Shown piece by piece: positions 45,663 to 57,369 of a stretch of 64,000 nucleotides of DNA (position 1 is its first letter; every line of letters begins with the position of its first letter). This DNA comes from Gnetum montanum (Eukaryota; Streptophyta; Gnetopsida; Gnetales; Gnetaceae): NCBI GenBank assembly GCA_015680685.1, contig MNCI01037593.1, positions 337,505-401,504 of the forward strand, given 5' to 3'. The notes under the pieces are model-generated. The model was not told the DNA's origin, made no database searches, and worked only from the letters and a program-made list of their open reading frames with translations. The position numbers and the translations under genes were made by a program.

Positions 45663-47696
45663 TTGTTAGAATGGAGGGTATCCTCCATAACTAAACAGTT
45701 GAGCATGGCGAGGATTAATAAATGAAAAGTTGGAATCCTTGCATGTTGGATGTATTGGGATCCAATCATATTTGAACCACTGGGTGTCTTTTGATGTGGT
45801 GGTTGGAATGTACCCCAAGTGGGGTTCACACACTTGATTATAGCAAGCATAGTGGGGAAATTTATAAGATGTAGTCAATTGATAAGTGGTTGACCTACTA
45901 TGACACTCGTGACCATAAGATGGTATGCAAGGATCGATCTGCCTCCTTTGGTGGCTATATTCATTGGGTCGTATGGTTGTTGGAGTATTGGTTGGTGGCC
46001 CAGAGAAAGTAACACAAGGCTTTAGATTCAAGGAGGGAGCTGCACCATAGTGTTGGACTTGTGCTGGGTTGGAAGGTGTGGTGGGCCCAGAATTGTGTTT
46101 TCCCTTCTTATAGTCACATCTAAAGAAGGGATGCCTATGATGTTGTGGAGGATTCCCACTGCTATTGATAGTAGCAGCACAAGTAACATTCATGGGTTGG
46201 TGCTATGACACAAAACCTTTTGGAACACTTGGTGGCAATGTAGAAGAAGGTGAAGGATGGGAATGTTGAAATTGAGGAGAAGTGTAAGGTATCTGAGGTG
46301 GTGGTTGTATTGGAGAGGATATGAGTCGATAATATTGAGGAAAATAATAATCATGTGGTGAGATAGAGGATGTTGACCTGGTTGGAGAAATAGGCTATTC
46401 GACTTGATAAGCACTTAGGTTTAGATGGTATGAAGGGTATAACCAATTTGGGGGTGGCCTCCCCCACGACTAGAATTGTTGCCACTATGATTGAACATAG
46501 TATCTATGTATGAACTCTAGATGTAACACTCTTCTCCAATGCTTCTGTAAATGTGACAAGATTAGACATTGGCCCTTGGGGTGATCATATAGGCAAATGT
46601 TACATTGATACGTATAATTGGCAATTAAGTTCTTATTCTCTTCTACCCTTTTTTTCAAGTGTCTAAGGGTATTTTGTCCTACTTCTTGGTTCATAATGAC
46701 TCTACCTCCAATAATGTTGGAATATTCTCCACATTTTTTATGCATCCATTCCATCATCTCATTAATCTTTGCCTCAATTTCATCCAATGATTGTAGTACT
46801 AGCCAAGATGGTTCCACCTCCTTGAGGTGAGTTGATTTCTCCTCTTCATAATCCTGGGCCCTTCTTGATTTTTGGGCCTATTGAGATTTTTCAGCATTCT
46901 GCCATTTAGCCATTTCTCCTTCTTCTTTTGCTACCTATTTGATAAGCTCCTGGAGTTGGTGGGTTTGTAGCTCTAATAGTTGACCTTGAGCATACATCCC
47001 TAGGGTCTCCCTTGTTTCATTACAGAGCCCATTTATGATGTGGTATATTAGCCTATACTCAGAGAACTCATGGCCTAGGTAGCTATTTCGTAATGCATAA
47101 TATCTTTCTAAGGCCATGTCTAAGGGTTCATGTTGTGCTTGTTTCCACTCTTGGATTTCTTTCCTCAAGGCTGACACTCTTGCATAGGTTTGATATCTTT
47201 CATTGAAGAGCTCTACCATTGTTGGCCAATGTTGGATTGATTTTGGTTTTAATGACCTATACCATACTTTTTCTTGGCTAAAAAGTGTAAAAGGAAAGAG
47301 CTTAAGTTTCTGTCATCCATTATCAATGTTGTTCCATGCAAAAGCATCTTAGAAGGCTTGTAAATGTTGTTGTAGGTCTAAATCATAGTTTCCTAAAAAC
47401 TTAGGAAATTTGTTTAAGTTAAGCTTGGGTAGATGACTTTCCTTGCGATGCTTGCGGGATATTCAAATAGCCTCTTTTATTTGCATTAGGCTTGTAGTGG
47501 ATAGTAGGGGCTCATCATCACTAGGTATTTTATTCATTCATGAGTTGGGACAATGTTTTCTTTGTTTATGTTTATAGGAAACCCCTACATCAGATTGGGT
47601 ACTCCAAACTTCATTTTCATCATCATATAGTTCATTGGTTCTCTAATGAATTGCCTTGCTAGTTGTTGCATTATCATAGTCTTCTCAGAGAGACAT
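45663..47696 (-). pseudogene. gag of element B
   Basis: From the ATG at 47696 one frame runs 678 codons to YGGYPPF with about eleven in-frame stops and no frameshift. Domains: acidic N-terminus; core with LPKLNLNKFPKFLGNYDLDL, MVELFNERYQTYARVSALRK, WKQAQHEPLDMALERYYALR and HIINGLCNETRETLGMYAQG; a helical segment (LDEIEAKINEMMEWMHKKCG; QNTLRHLKKRVEENKNLI); a zinc knuckle CNICLYDHPKGQC (CX2CX3HX4C); and a P/Y/H/S-rich tail (IQPPPQIPYTSPQFQHSHPS). The stops are of the CAG-to-TAG and CGA-to-TGA kind. The frame ends inside the post-pol motif, so gag joins the post-pol region directly. Confidence 0.85.
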
Positions 47697-47813
47697 TGTA
47701 TGTGAATTTTTTTGTGACTTAATTGAAATTAATGTTCTTTCCTAAAAGATGTATCGTGAATACTTTGTTACAATGATATTGTAAGATGTAACTAATCTAA
47801 ATAACTAGCATCG

Positions 47814-47832
47814 TCCCTAAAAATGATGCCAA
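47814..47832 (-). other. Primer-binding site of element B (tRNA-Asp type)
   Basis: On the minus strand TTGGCATCATTTTTAGGGA follows the LTR end. It is a decayed version of TTGGCGCCGTTGCCGGGGA. Confidence 0.75.
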
Positions 47833-48725
47833 TGATGAGTGGTGAGGTACGCCTACACTCAACCATATGGATACAAGCATTTCATGCATGATTCGGTCGA
47901 ACTTCGTAGATGGGCTAATTGTGGTATCTAGATAGTTACTCATTGATTGTAATTCATTATCTTCCCACTTGGACTAGTAATTGCTTTGTCATGTATGGTT
48001 TAGTCTAGAGTGAGGTGTATGATGTGTTCCTACACTAATGCTACTCCTAGAGGTGATGGAAAGTAATCTTAGATAAGCTAGGAGAAAAAGGGAGAGAAGG
48101 AGTTATACTAAGAGGAGATAGGAATAGAGAGTTTAAGCTGGACTACGTGCAAATCCTAGGTACACATCCTTACACATCTTGGACCTTGTGCATGACCACT
48201 ACTAGGATTACCAAGTGCAAATCCTAGGTACACTACTGTGTTACCAAGTAGTCACACTTAAATGCTCGTGATTAAGTCATACTTATTCTACATTTAAGGA
48301 GCTTAGGGTGGAGAGATATTAACTATGAAAGAAATAAATAACAATAACAATTAAATAATTAAACTAAGTGAATGCTGCAATGATGAAGTAATCTCAATCT
48401 TTATTTTTGGTCATGTGTGTGTCCAAGTACATCATACTCAAGTAAAGGATGTCGTACAATTACAATCATCACACTACAGGCATGCACTGGAAGAAAGGGT
48501 TGAGAGAAAAAACTGATAAAAAGATCCTATACTAAGCTGACTCCCTAAAAACTAACTAGAAAAGAAGACTCTTGTCCTATGTGCCTTCATGTGTATTTAT
48601 AGGCTCACACAAGAACCATGATATCACATATCTGATATCACTACTAGATGTGATATTGTGTACCTGATATTGTGCATTTGATATCGTGTGTTTGATATCG
48701 TAACCTAATGAATCACGATTCATCA
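47833..48725 (-). repeat. Family X 5' LTR of element B
   Basis: TGATGAGTGGTGAGGTAC to CGATTCATCA, 893 bp, with the same GATATC-rich U3 as the 3' LTR and a primer-binding site at its left. To its right the aORF of element A begins abruptly, which marks the insertion point. Confidence 0.9.
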
Positions 48726-49680
48726 GGCTCCTTCTTGTTCTTGTTCATCACCAAGGTCTTTCCTTGGTGCTGTAGGTTTAAGCAACTCAGGAAAAGAAGC
48801 ATTCTAAGCCCTCATGAGAACTTCATTGATGTATCCTAAGATTTTGATGCACTTGCATAGTTTTCTGATTAGGAAAGGGAATGAAAGAGTTGGCTTCCCT
48901 ACCTTCTTTTCTTTGAACCACCTCTGAATTTCCACAAAGTACATTTTGGAAAGACTAGCATTGTAGTAACCCATTAATATTGCACTTTCCTTGGACATGT
49001 AGGTTGAGATTCTATTGAGCCCTTAAGTTGGGAAGAGGTGGTATATGTCTATCTTAGAATAAGTCCTTTCTTCTAAAGTCAACTTGTTGTTTGTTTTACT
49101 ATCTTTGTTATACAGTTTCTCTAGACACAACTTTCTAGTTTCTACATTGGACCTTGCAGATAGATGCACCAAATTGGCCCCCACATTGGTAGATTTAGAG
49201 CCTCTATGATTACTTTGACAAAAAAGAAACATTGACTCTATCAATGTTGACTGTGGTACCTTCTTCCTTATTATGCCAAAATTGGTACATCTCATTGAGG
49301 TACCATTCCCCACTTTCTAAAAGGATGTGCCATAATGGTGATTTCTAAAGTTGAATTCAAATTGCCATAGGGGAAAACGTCATAAATGGCCTAAAGTTAA
49401 TTTCCACGATGACCATGGTCAACATGGATTTCTCCTAGATGGCTTCCAAGCATTCTTGGGACAACATGAGGCATTACCCTTGCACTGGAGCCTATGGTTT
49501 TGCAACCTCTCCTTCGATCAACTACCCTATAGTAGGAGCCTCTTGATGAATGGTAAATGACTATGTCTCCTATTCTTCATGTTCAGTTGGTAGGCCTTGT
49601 TCCCATATCTAGCCTCTGCCACCTCTCAGGCATTTGGCTACACCTTGCAAAGGTTCTTTTCCTCATCTTTTTAGGGCCAT
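48726..49680 (-). pseudogene. aORF of element A, N-terminal half
   Basis: Starts at the ATG 49680-49678 (MALKR) in the same context (GTAGATGGCCC) as B's aORF. It includes ESAILMGYYNASLSKMYFVE and FPFLIRKLCKCIKILGYINE, matching GCAILMGKVNANLPHLYFME and FPCLIRKLCKHVGI in B. It is cut at 48726 by the LTR of B and resumes at 39744. Confidence 0.78.
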
Positions 49681-51619
49681 CTACAATTAATCAAGGGTCT
49701 AATGTTACTAAGGTGTTGTCATTTGTCATTAATAGGTTTATACCTTACTCATGACCTTAGTTCCATTAAGTTCTTTAGCTCATATGATTGTAGAGTTTGA
49801 AATATTTCCAGAAAAAATGTCCAAAAAGTGTTAATATTATTTTATGACCAATTGCAATTGGCATCTTTTACCTTATGTATGACTTATCATGATAGTTATG
49901 GTTCTTTAGGTGAGAGAATTAAAGGGATTGACATTCATATGATTGATTGTTCATTAAAACACTTAAGGGTTTTAACATTCTTACCCTTATAATACCTTCT
50001 AGGTGATAGAAAATTTTGAAATTTTTTTGCAAGTTTTCTATGTAAGCATCCTTACCCAACTAAATTGAATACTTTAGGTTCAACTAGGTTCAAAAACCAT
50101 TAAAGTTGGAGCAGTATGAAGTAAGATATCACATGTGAAATTTGGTTACATAGAGCTCTGAGTTGAGAGAGAAAATTTCAAACACTCCCCTAGCTGTAAA
50201 TGATGATAATGGATTCTGGAGCACTGCGAGGGTCCTATATATAGTTTTTATGGACCCAATATTGGATATTCAATGTCAAGGCCAACCTAATATTAGGTAG
50301 TTGATATTGGGGTGCACTTAGCATGGAAAGTGAAGCTTTGTGATTGGTTGGAAGGTTTCATGTAAAATCCATAGTTCTAGTGTAAGTGAAAAATCATATT
50401 AAGGCACCGAAGGTGTTAGAAGATGGAATCACTGGCATTAAAAGCTTTGAAAGATGCAAGAAAAGGGATATTAAATCCATGGTGTAGAATGAATTAGTTA
50501 TATGATAAGGGAAAATATTGAATTTATCATTTATGCACTTGGAAGGTTTAAGATAATGTGGTTGTGTCAAACGAGTACAAGTCACAATAGTTACATAAGT
50601 GGATCCTCCCCAAAGCAGGCATTAGCCCATAATGCTCTTGTATAGCTACACTTAAAAATGTCCATAAACACCAAAGGGGTTGAATGTAACACATACCTCT
50701 GAAAAAAAACACACACGTTAAACCACCAATTTGAGAAAATATCTCTATATTACATAAAACCACAAGTTAGGATTATATAGACAATGAGATGAGATGGACT
50801 ATGGAAAGGATTATAGGAATTGGAATGTGAGGTGCGTTACCATAGCCATAATGAATCCTTTTGTGTTATTAATGGTTAAATAATCATTAGCCCCTCCTTC
50901 CAAGATTCAAAGCAACTCCAAACCATATTCTAGTAACATCACATTATTTTATCACTTCATTTGACAACCATAAGACTACCACAATTGTAAGGAGTAGCAT
51001 CACTTGGCGTTTTGTCCAAGGAAAGAGCTTATTCATGGCACTTTGTACATTTTTTTTTGGATTGTAAAAAGCCACCAACCTTCAAGCATGGGTAACATGT
51101 CTTTCTAGTGAGCTCTTAGAAATTTATTCAATGCTCTTCTATTTTACTCTTACTCCCATTTTTCATTAGATCTACAAGGATATAATTACAACTTAGCAAC
51201 ATGATAGACATACAAAAGTGATCAAAGAGAATCCAAAAATCCCCTTGATGTCACACCCTTCACATTTTGCCTTAGCTCTTCACTTTTCTATTCAGGCACA
51301 ATGATTATGAATTTATTGTTAGTTTGATGATGAAAATGAATATCATTATGAGTAGGGTAAGAACCTCTTATTAATGGCATGAATTGATGGATGACATGGG
51401 CTCACTGTCCAAATAATCAGTCCCTTGTGACTTCACAACATAGAGAAAACCTCACCTTAATGGGATACATGATCATTTTATTCACAAGTGAGATTATTGA
51501 TAAAGGAAATAAAAATAAAATGTGGAAAAAGTTGAAAAGGATAGGAAAAATTTGTATCAAGAAATATGAAAATGATAAAAAATTGTAAAAAAAGATGAAA
51601 AACACCTATTAATTCTGAA
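49681..51619 (-). other. Spacer between gag and aORF in element A
   Basis: Non-coding and homologous to 43640-45662 in B (for instance the shared CCCATTTTTCATTAGATCTA near 51158 and 45210). It includes the decayed U3-like module at 50230-50330 with CTATATATAG. Confidence 0.6.
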
Positions 51620-54110
51620 TGTTAGGATGGGGTGTTTTCCTCATGACTAAGCATTTGATTGTGATAAGAATTAATAAGTGGATATGTAGGCTCCATGCAT
51701 TTGTGAAATAGTGTTAACCTTTCATTTTCAAACCACTGGGTGTCTCTTGGTTTAGTGGCGGTTGCGTAGACAAGTTGTTATTCACACACTTGGTTGTTGA
51801 ATGTACAATGGATCAGAGTATGAGTTGTATCAATGTTGCAAATGTTTGATCCATGATTACACGCTTGATCCCTATTAGGTATGCATGGACTTGATTGTCT
51901 TCACACAATGCTAGATTCATTGATTCTATTAGGTGGCCTTTGCATAGGATGAGAGGATGTTGGTTGTGAAAGGGAAGGCATTACACTTGATTGACATTAT
52001 GCTAATTTGGATGATGTGGTATGTCCATGAGTGTTACGCTTATGCATGGGAGCTATCCTAAAGAAAGGACATGTCTGAGATTGTGGTGGGAACCTATTGG
52101 CATTAGCATGTCTATGCACATTCATAACATAAGTGGCATTCATTTGTTGATGTTGTGGTGCTAAGCCTTTTTGTGTTACTGGTGATGGCATGTGATGAGG
52201 TGAAGCATGAGAGTATTGAGGATAGGATGGAGGATAAGAGGGGTGATGTGGTGATCCTTTAGGAGATGTCACTAGTTGATGATACTTGGGAGATTAATAG
52301 TAGCAATTTGAGGTAGAGGACATAGATCTGGTTGGGAAAACATGTTGTTGAACATAATATCCATATAGGTTCGGTTGGTGGTAAGGGTAGGGCTAGTCTA
52401 GTGATGGCCTCCCCCATGACTGTGGGTTTCATCACTACAGTTGATGATAGTGTTGAGGCTGGTAATAAGTCCCTCTAGGATAGTACAATTGGTTGTAGGA
52501 TTGTCTATAATTACCTTATGGAAAAAGTAATTTCTTGGGCATGTGCTTCTATAGGAACTTGGGATTTAATCCAAAAGCCCAATACTCATGTAGATGCAAC
52601 ATGACTAGGCAATGGTCCTTCAAGTCATCATATATATACAGATGTCATGTCTATCATCTTCATCTATGGTTGAGTCTATAGCCTTACTTTTTTCATCCAT
52701 TTTCCTTATTTACTAATAACTATTCCTAGATGTTTCTTGGTTCTTCTTCCTCCATTTATTGTAATTACCTAGTTTGTTTTGTGTTACCTTCTCCTTACAG
52801 TTTCTATGACACTTGTAACTTTTTCATTTATCCACTCCAACATCCTATCAAACTTTTCTTCAAGTTCATTGGTAGACTTCTATATTAACATGGTTTTTTG
52901 TAGAATCACCCTATCAAGAGTGACCTCTTTCTCCTTACCATAGACGTGGACCTCCTTCTTTTGAAGAGTTGGATCCCAGGGATATTTCTCAACATTCTCC
53001 CATTTGCATAGCTCTTCTTCTTCTTTTTCCATATGCTTGATTAGCTCTCAGATTTGATGGGTTCCTAGTTCATATAATTGACCTAGAGCATACATCCCAA
53101 GGGTCACCCTTATTTCATTACAAAGCCCATCAATTATGTGGAAAATTTTATTTTCCTTAGAGAAACCATGGCCTAGGCATCTATTTAGTATGGAATAATA
53201 TCTACCTAGGGCCATGTCCAAGGGTTCACATTATTCTTGTCTCCATCCTTGGATCTATTTGCTCAGGTTGGACACCCTTGCATAGGTTTGGTACTTTTCA
53301 TTGAAGAGTTCTAGCATTGTGGACCACTGTCAGATTAAATTTGGTTTTAACAATTTATACCATGCTTTGGCTCTATTAATTAGTGTCTTGGGAAGGACCT
53401 TAAGCTTTTGACACTGAATGTTGTGTAAGGTACAGACATCATGGAAGGCTTGCAAATGATGTTGTGGATCTAAATCATAGCCTCCCATAAATTTAGGGAT
53501 ATTATTCATATTAAGTTTGAGTAGGCAGCTTTCTCTACGATGCCTATGGGGTATATTAACTACCTCTATGATCTACATCAAGTTCTTAGTGGCCAACAAG
53601 GGTTCATTATCATCAGACATGTTGTGATGAAAATTTCTATTTCTATTTGTTTAGTTGTGGTGATTTTATCTATGTTGAATTTGATGTCTTTGATTTTTCT
53701 TGTGGGTTTGATTTCTATTTTTATTTTGACCCCTTAGTGGAGCTTTGTCTATATAACTACATTCATCTTTGTTAGAACTAGACATTGAAGAGGAAGTGGA
53801 AGATGAGGAACTTGAAGGGTTACCATGAAGGGTTACCATGGCTTCTATGGTGTTCCCCAAGGTCCCTTGATTTATCTTTTTCAAGTGTTGAGGAGGTCCT
53901 ATACCTTGAGGCTTGTCCTAGTCTAGGGCATACTTCATCTTCCTTTGGGTTGTCTGCTTTATATGAATGTAGTCTTTGAGTGTCATTAGGGTGCTCATGA
54001 ACATATGAAACCCCTACAAGGTTGGTTACTCCAATTTTCTTCAACATATATCTCATTAGTTCTCCAATGAATGTTCTTGCTATACAATGCATTATCGCTT
54101 GCTTCTGAAA
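51620..54110 (-). pseudogene. gag of element A
   Basis: Homologous along its length to B's gag but with more frameshifts. The N-terminal part is at 54092-53820 (IARTFIGELMRYMLKKIGV, VGVSYVHEHPNDTQ). The core is near 53300-53090 (matches to YARVS, NPWTWP and the HIINGL region). The P/H/S-rich tail is at 52272-51997 (SPKGSPHHPSYPPSYPQYSH). The end, TTAGTCATGAGGAAAACACC near 51640, is the post-pol motif, so pol is missing as in B. Confidence 0.75.
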
Positions 54111-54223
54111 GAGATATCTATTTTAGTTAATGATGTATGTGATTTAATATTTTCTAAAAGATATATCATCAATGTGTTTACAACAATCATGTATAATATA
54201 TCTAATCTAGATAACTAGTACCA

Positions 54224-54242
54224 TCCCTGGCAATGGTGCCAA
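54224..54242 (-). other. Primer-binding site of element A (tRNA-Asp type)
   Basis: Minus strand TTGGCACCATTGCCAGGGA, the best preserved site of the window: three transitions from TTGGCGCCGTTGCCGGGGA. Confidence 0.85.
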
Positions 54243-55122
54243 TGATGAATGGTGAACTACCCCTATGCCCAACCATACGAATCACAAGCATTCACACATG
54301 ATCCAGTCAAATTCTATTGATGGAACTAGTTGTGCATATAAATCCTTATGCATTGATCATAGTTTACTAACTTCCAACTTGGACTAGTGGTAGCTTTGTC
54401 ACATATAGTTTAGTCCAGAGTGAGGCATATGATTCTTGATGTTGTCTGGCCCTAAGCTACTCCTAAAGATAATAAAGAGATTAATTAATTAACTTAATTA
54501 ACAATGTAAAGTAAAGTCTAAAATATCCTATGTGTGATGAGTATTCATTCCTAACCATTTGAACATGCCTTGGACTTTGCTTAACTACCACTAGGATTAC
54601 CAAGCATACATTAGTAGGCTTACTAAATGATACACTACTGGGTTACTAAGTAATTACGCTTAAGTGCTTGTGATTAGTCATACTTATTTTTATTAATAAT
54701 AGGAATAATAAAGAGCACTAAATGGAAACATTAAATAATGAAAACAATAAACAATTAGATAATTAAAAGCAATAATAAAGCTAAGTGGATGCTGCAATGA
54801 TGGAAGTAATCTCGATCTTTATTGCCAGACATGCAACATGTCCAAGTATGTTACACTCAAATAAGGATGTTGTACAATCACTTTACATGACATTGTGGGC
54901 ATGCACTAGAAACTAAAAAAGATTAAAATAAAAAATCTATGAATCTAACTCTATCTTCTCTATTTCTTCTATTTTTTCTATATCTCAACCATGTTCCCAA
55001 GTGTGGTATTTATAGGCATGCACAGAAGAGGTGATTTTGGATGCTTGACATTGGAGATTATGCCCCAATATTGGATACCTGATATCGCAACTTTGATATT
55101 GAAGCCATGCAAAGCATGACTT
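54243..55122 (-). repeat. Family X 5' LTR of element A
   Basis: TGATGAATGGTGAACTAC to GCATGACT. The last bases (CATCA) are replaced by TTAAAAAT, so the outer end is mutated or cut. U3 has CTGATATCGCAAC and reversed TATA (GTATTTATAGG near 55006). Confidence 0.8.
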
Positions 55123-55328
55123 AAAAATATATATTTTGATGCATTAGTATTTTATTATTTTATTATTCTTTGGATTTTTGGGTTTATTCTCTAATTATCT
55201 CACTAACTCTTATTGCTTCTAAGATGGGTAGATTGGAAGGATGGTGGTGGCCCATTGTTGGTAATTTATATTTAATTTAGTTATTATTATATCATTCCAA
55301 TATTTTTGTAATAATGTAAGAATATGAT

Positions 55329-56258
55329 TGATGAAGTGTTGTTAAGTTGATGTGTCGAAGTTGATGTGTCGACTAGGCCATGTATACGGGGCCGCATATA
55401 TGCAGTCGCATCGATGTGGGCTCGTCGACGTGGCCTTCCATGCATCGACGTGGCCCTATTTACACATAGCCTATTTCAACCTATAAATAAGAGGGCCCTC
55501 CACCTCAGTTAGGTACCTTTGGAGTTAGTTGTAGTGAAGCTCTTGCAGTTTGTTTCCATAGCAGATAAAATATTTTCCAAGTGCCCACAGCAGGTGTAAG
55601 AAAAGTGATCGACTCTTTATTCAAGCATTGACGTATCTGAGCCCATTGGTGTGATGATAATAAAGATGAACTATTCAAGCATTCCTTGCAGCATTTGGAC
55701 TTAGCTATTTTATGCATTCAATAGCTTAATATGTTTATGCTTTGTTAATTACTTGTTAATTACTTGAATTTCTATTATTGTTACCTTAATCACTATTGCT
55801 CATTCATAGTTTGTAAAGGCCATAAGTACGACCATCTCAAATGTAAATCAAAAACTTGGTAAACCCAATGATGGTTAACATCTGGTAACCTAGAAGTGTT
55901 AGGAGATGCTCAGAATGTGCTCGGAAGATGGGATCAGATACTTATGCTAGGAATAGTTAAAATACAAGCTAGGATAATCACAGAATAGATAATAGTTTAG
56001 TCCTTACTTTTCATACCTTAATTAGCCACCAAAAAGATAAGTTAAAAACCATAAAAATCATTAGCCTTAATCTCACTTAACCATCGTAATCATAACTTCA
56101 CATGTGAGATTAGGAGGACAATGACTGTTCTAACCCAAGGTTTCAATGGTTAGAGTCTGGTGTATGTTAAGTGCTTATAGTCTACAGAATTCGATCGAGT
56201 CGTGTGTGAATGCCCGTGATTCGTATGGTTGGGCGTAGGGGTACCTAGCCGCTCATCA
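55329..56258 (+). repeat. Solo LTR of family X with perfect target-site duplication
   Basis: TGATGAAG to GCCGCTCATCA, 930 bp, flanked by ATGAT on both sides (55324-55328, 56259-56263). No primer-binding site or polypurine tract is adjacent. TATA at CCTATAAATAAG (55480). U3 has two GACGTGGCC sites (about 55428 and 55447) and related TGTCGA/TCGATG sites. Many CpGs are retained, so it is the youngest family X copy here. It arose by LTR-LTR recombination of a full element. Confidence 0.9.
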
Positions 56259-56498
56259 ATGATCTTATCAAGTTATAGTATGGATGAAAGTCATGTCTTA
56301 CATTTTATGTTTCATTTTTACTCATTTCATGTTCTTTGTGTTTTATGTTTTCATGTTAAAGGCTCAAGGTTAGGCTTATATTTGTAAACCTTTTCATAAA
56401 AGGAAAGTTTTGGATGTATGGCATAATGATGTCCTAACTTGTTTAAAATCAAAAATTTGGGCCTACCTTCACTATAAATTTGAAGTAATTTTAGGCAT

Positions 56499-57369
56499 TG
56501 ATAGAATTATTTGGTTATCTTAACTTCAAAAAGAATTAACTAATGAAATTTTTATTTTAATAAAGCTTAGGAAGTTCTTTACAATTTGGAGAAAGGAAGT
56601 ACTACAAAAGATATCTACAAGCTAAGGTTATATTATGTTTTTTCTAATCTATCAAAAATGACAATAATTCTAGTAGTGTAAATTTTGAGTAATGATAACT
56701 CAAAAATTGTTAAGTTTTTGACAATAACATTTTAGCTAAAAATTCTCATAAATATTAGATTTTAAATAAATTTAATATCATATCAAATAGTTGTGTGATG
56801 AGGAAGAAATCATCTAATCATTGACTTTCATTCATTTTTTTAGAAATTAAAGATTCAAAAAATCTACCAAATTATAGAGCTAATTTCTCTCAAAATCCAA
56901 TAGATATTAAATTGAGATTTTAGCTACATGTATCCACCTATCCTAGCTTTCAAATAAATTTACAATCACTAAAAAACATTGTGAAATATCTAAGATATGA
57001 TAAAAAATAATGAATATCCCCAATTCTGACTATTCAAGTTTTAAGGTTTAGTAAATGATGAATAATGTTAATGAATTGATGATGAAATAGTTAAATTCTT
57101 AGTGAAATTATATTAATTATTTCCTAATACAAATTTTCTAGAGGTGCCTTGAAGATATATATAAGTGACCAATGGAGTAAAGTTTATCTTAAAAATTATA
57201 GTCCCAATGAAAAAAAAACCTTTATATATATATATATATATATGGATTGAAATCAAAATAACATTATAGTTGCCCATAAATCTAGAAATTTCCTATATTT
57301 ACCAAAATAAACTCATATTGTATGATAAAAACACACAAAAAAATCATCTTCTACTCTAAAAAGCCAACA
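56499..57369 (-). repeat. copia 3' LTR
   Basis: Ends on the right at AAAGCCAACA (minus-strand start TGTTGGCTTT). Contains an expanded (TA)n at 57223-57243 where the other LTR has only a short TA run. Left end estimated by alignment with the right LTR. Confidence 0.7.

Larger units (their letters stand above)
39745..48725 (-). mobile_element. Element B: complete pol-less gypsy element, nested in A
   Basis: 8981 bp. 5' LTR 48725-47833, primer-binding site 47832-47814, gag 47696-45663, T-rich spacer, internal U3-like module (about 44235-44130), aORF 43635-40835, polypurine region and 3' LTR 40643-39745. The flanks GTCTC (39740-39744) and GGCTC (48726-48730) match at 4 of 5 bases, consistent with an aged target-site duplication. 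The two LTRs look roughly nine-tenths identical by eye. No pol sequence is present between gag and aORF. Confidence 0.85.
37082..55122 (-). mobile_element. Element A: pol-less gypsy element with gag and aORF, split by element B
   Basis: On the minus strand: 5' LTR (55122-54243), primer-binding site (54242-54224), gag (about 54100-51620), T-rich and non-coding spacer (51620-49681), aORF first part (49680-48726), then element B, then the rest of the aORF (39744-38120), polypurine tract and 3' LTR (37932-37082). The aORF halves on either side of B align to adjacent parts of B's own aORF, which shows they were once joined. Without B the element is about 9.06 kb, nearly the same as B. It has no PR, RT, RNase H or integrase. 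Confidence 0.82.

Noticed and set aside
47833-48725. Middle LTR shared by two tandem elements (A-LTR-B)
   Set aside because: A's aORF is cut at the LTR without a polypurine tract and resumes left of 39745, and the flanks of B match at 4 of 5 bases, so nesting explains it better.
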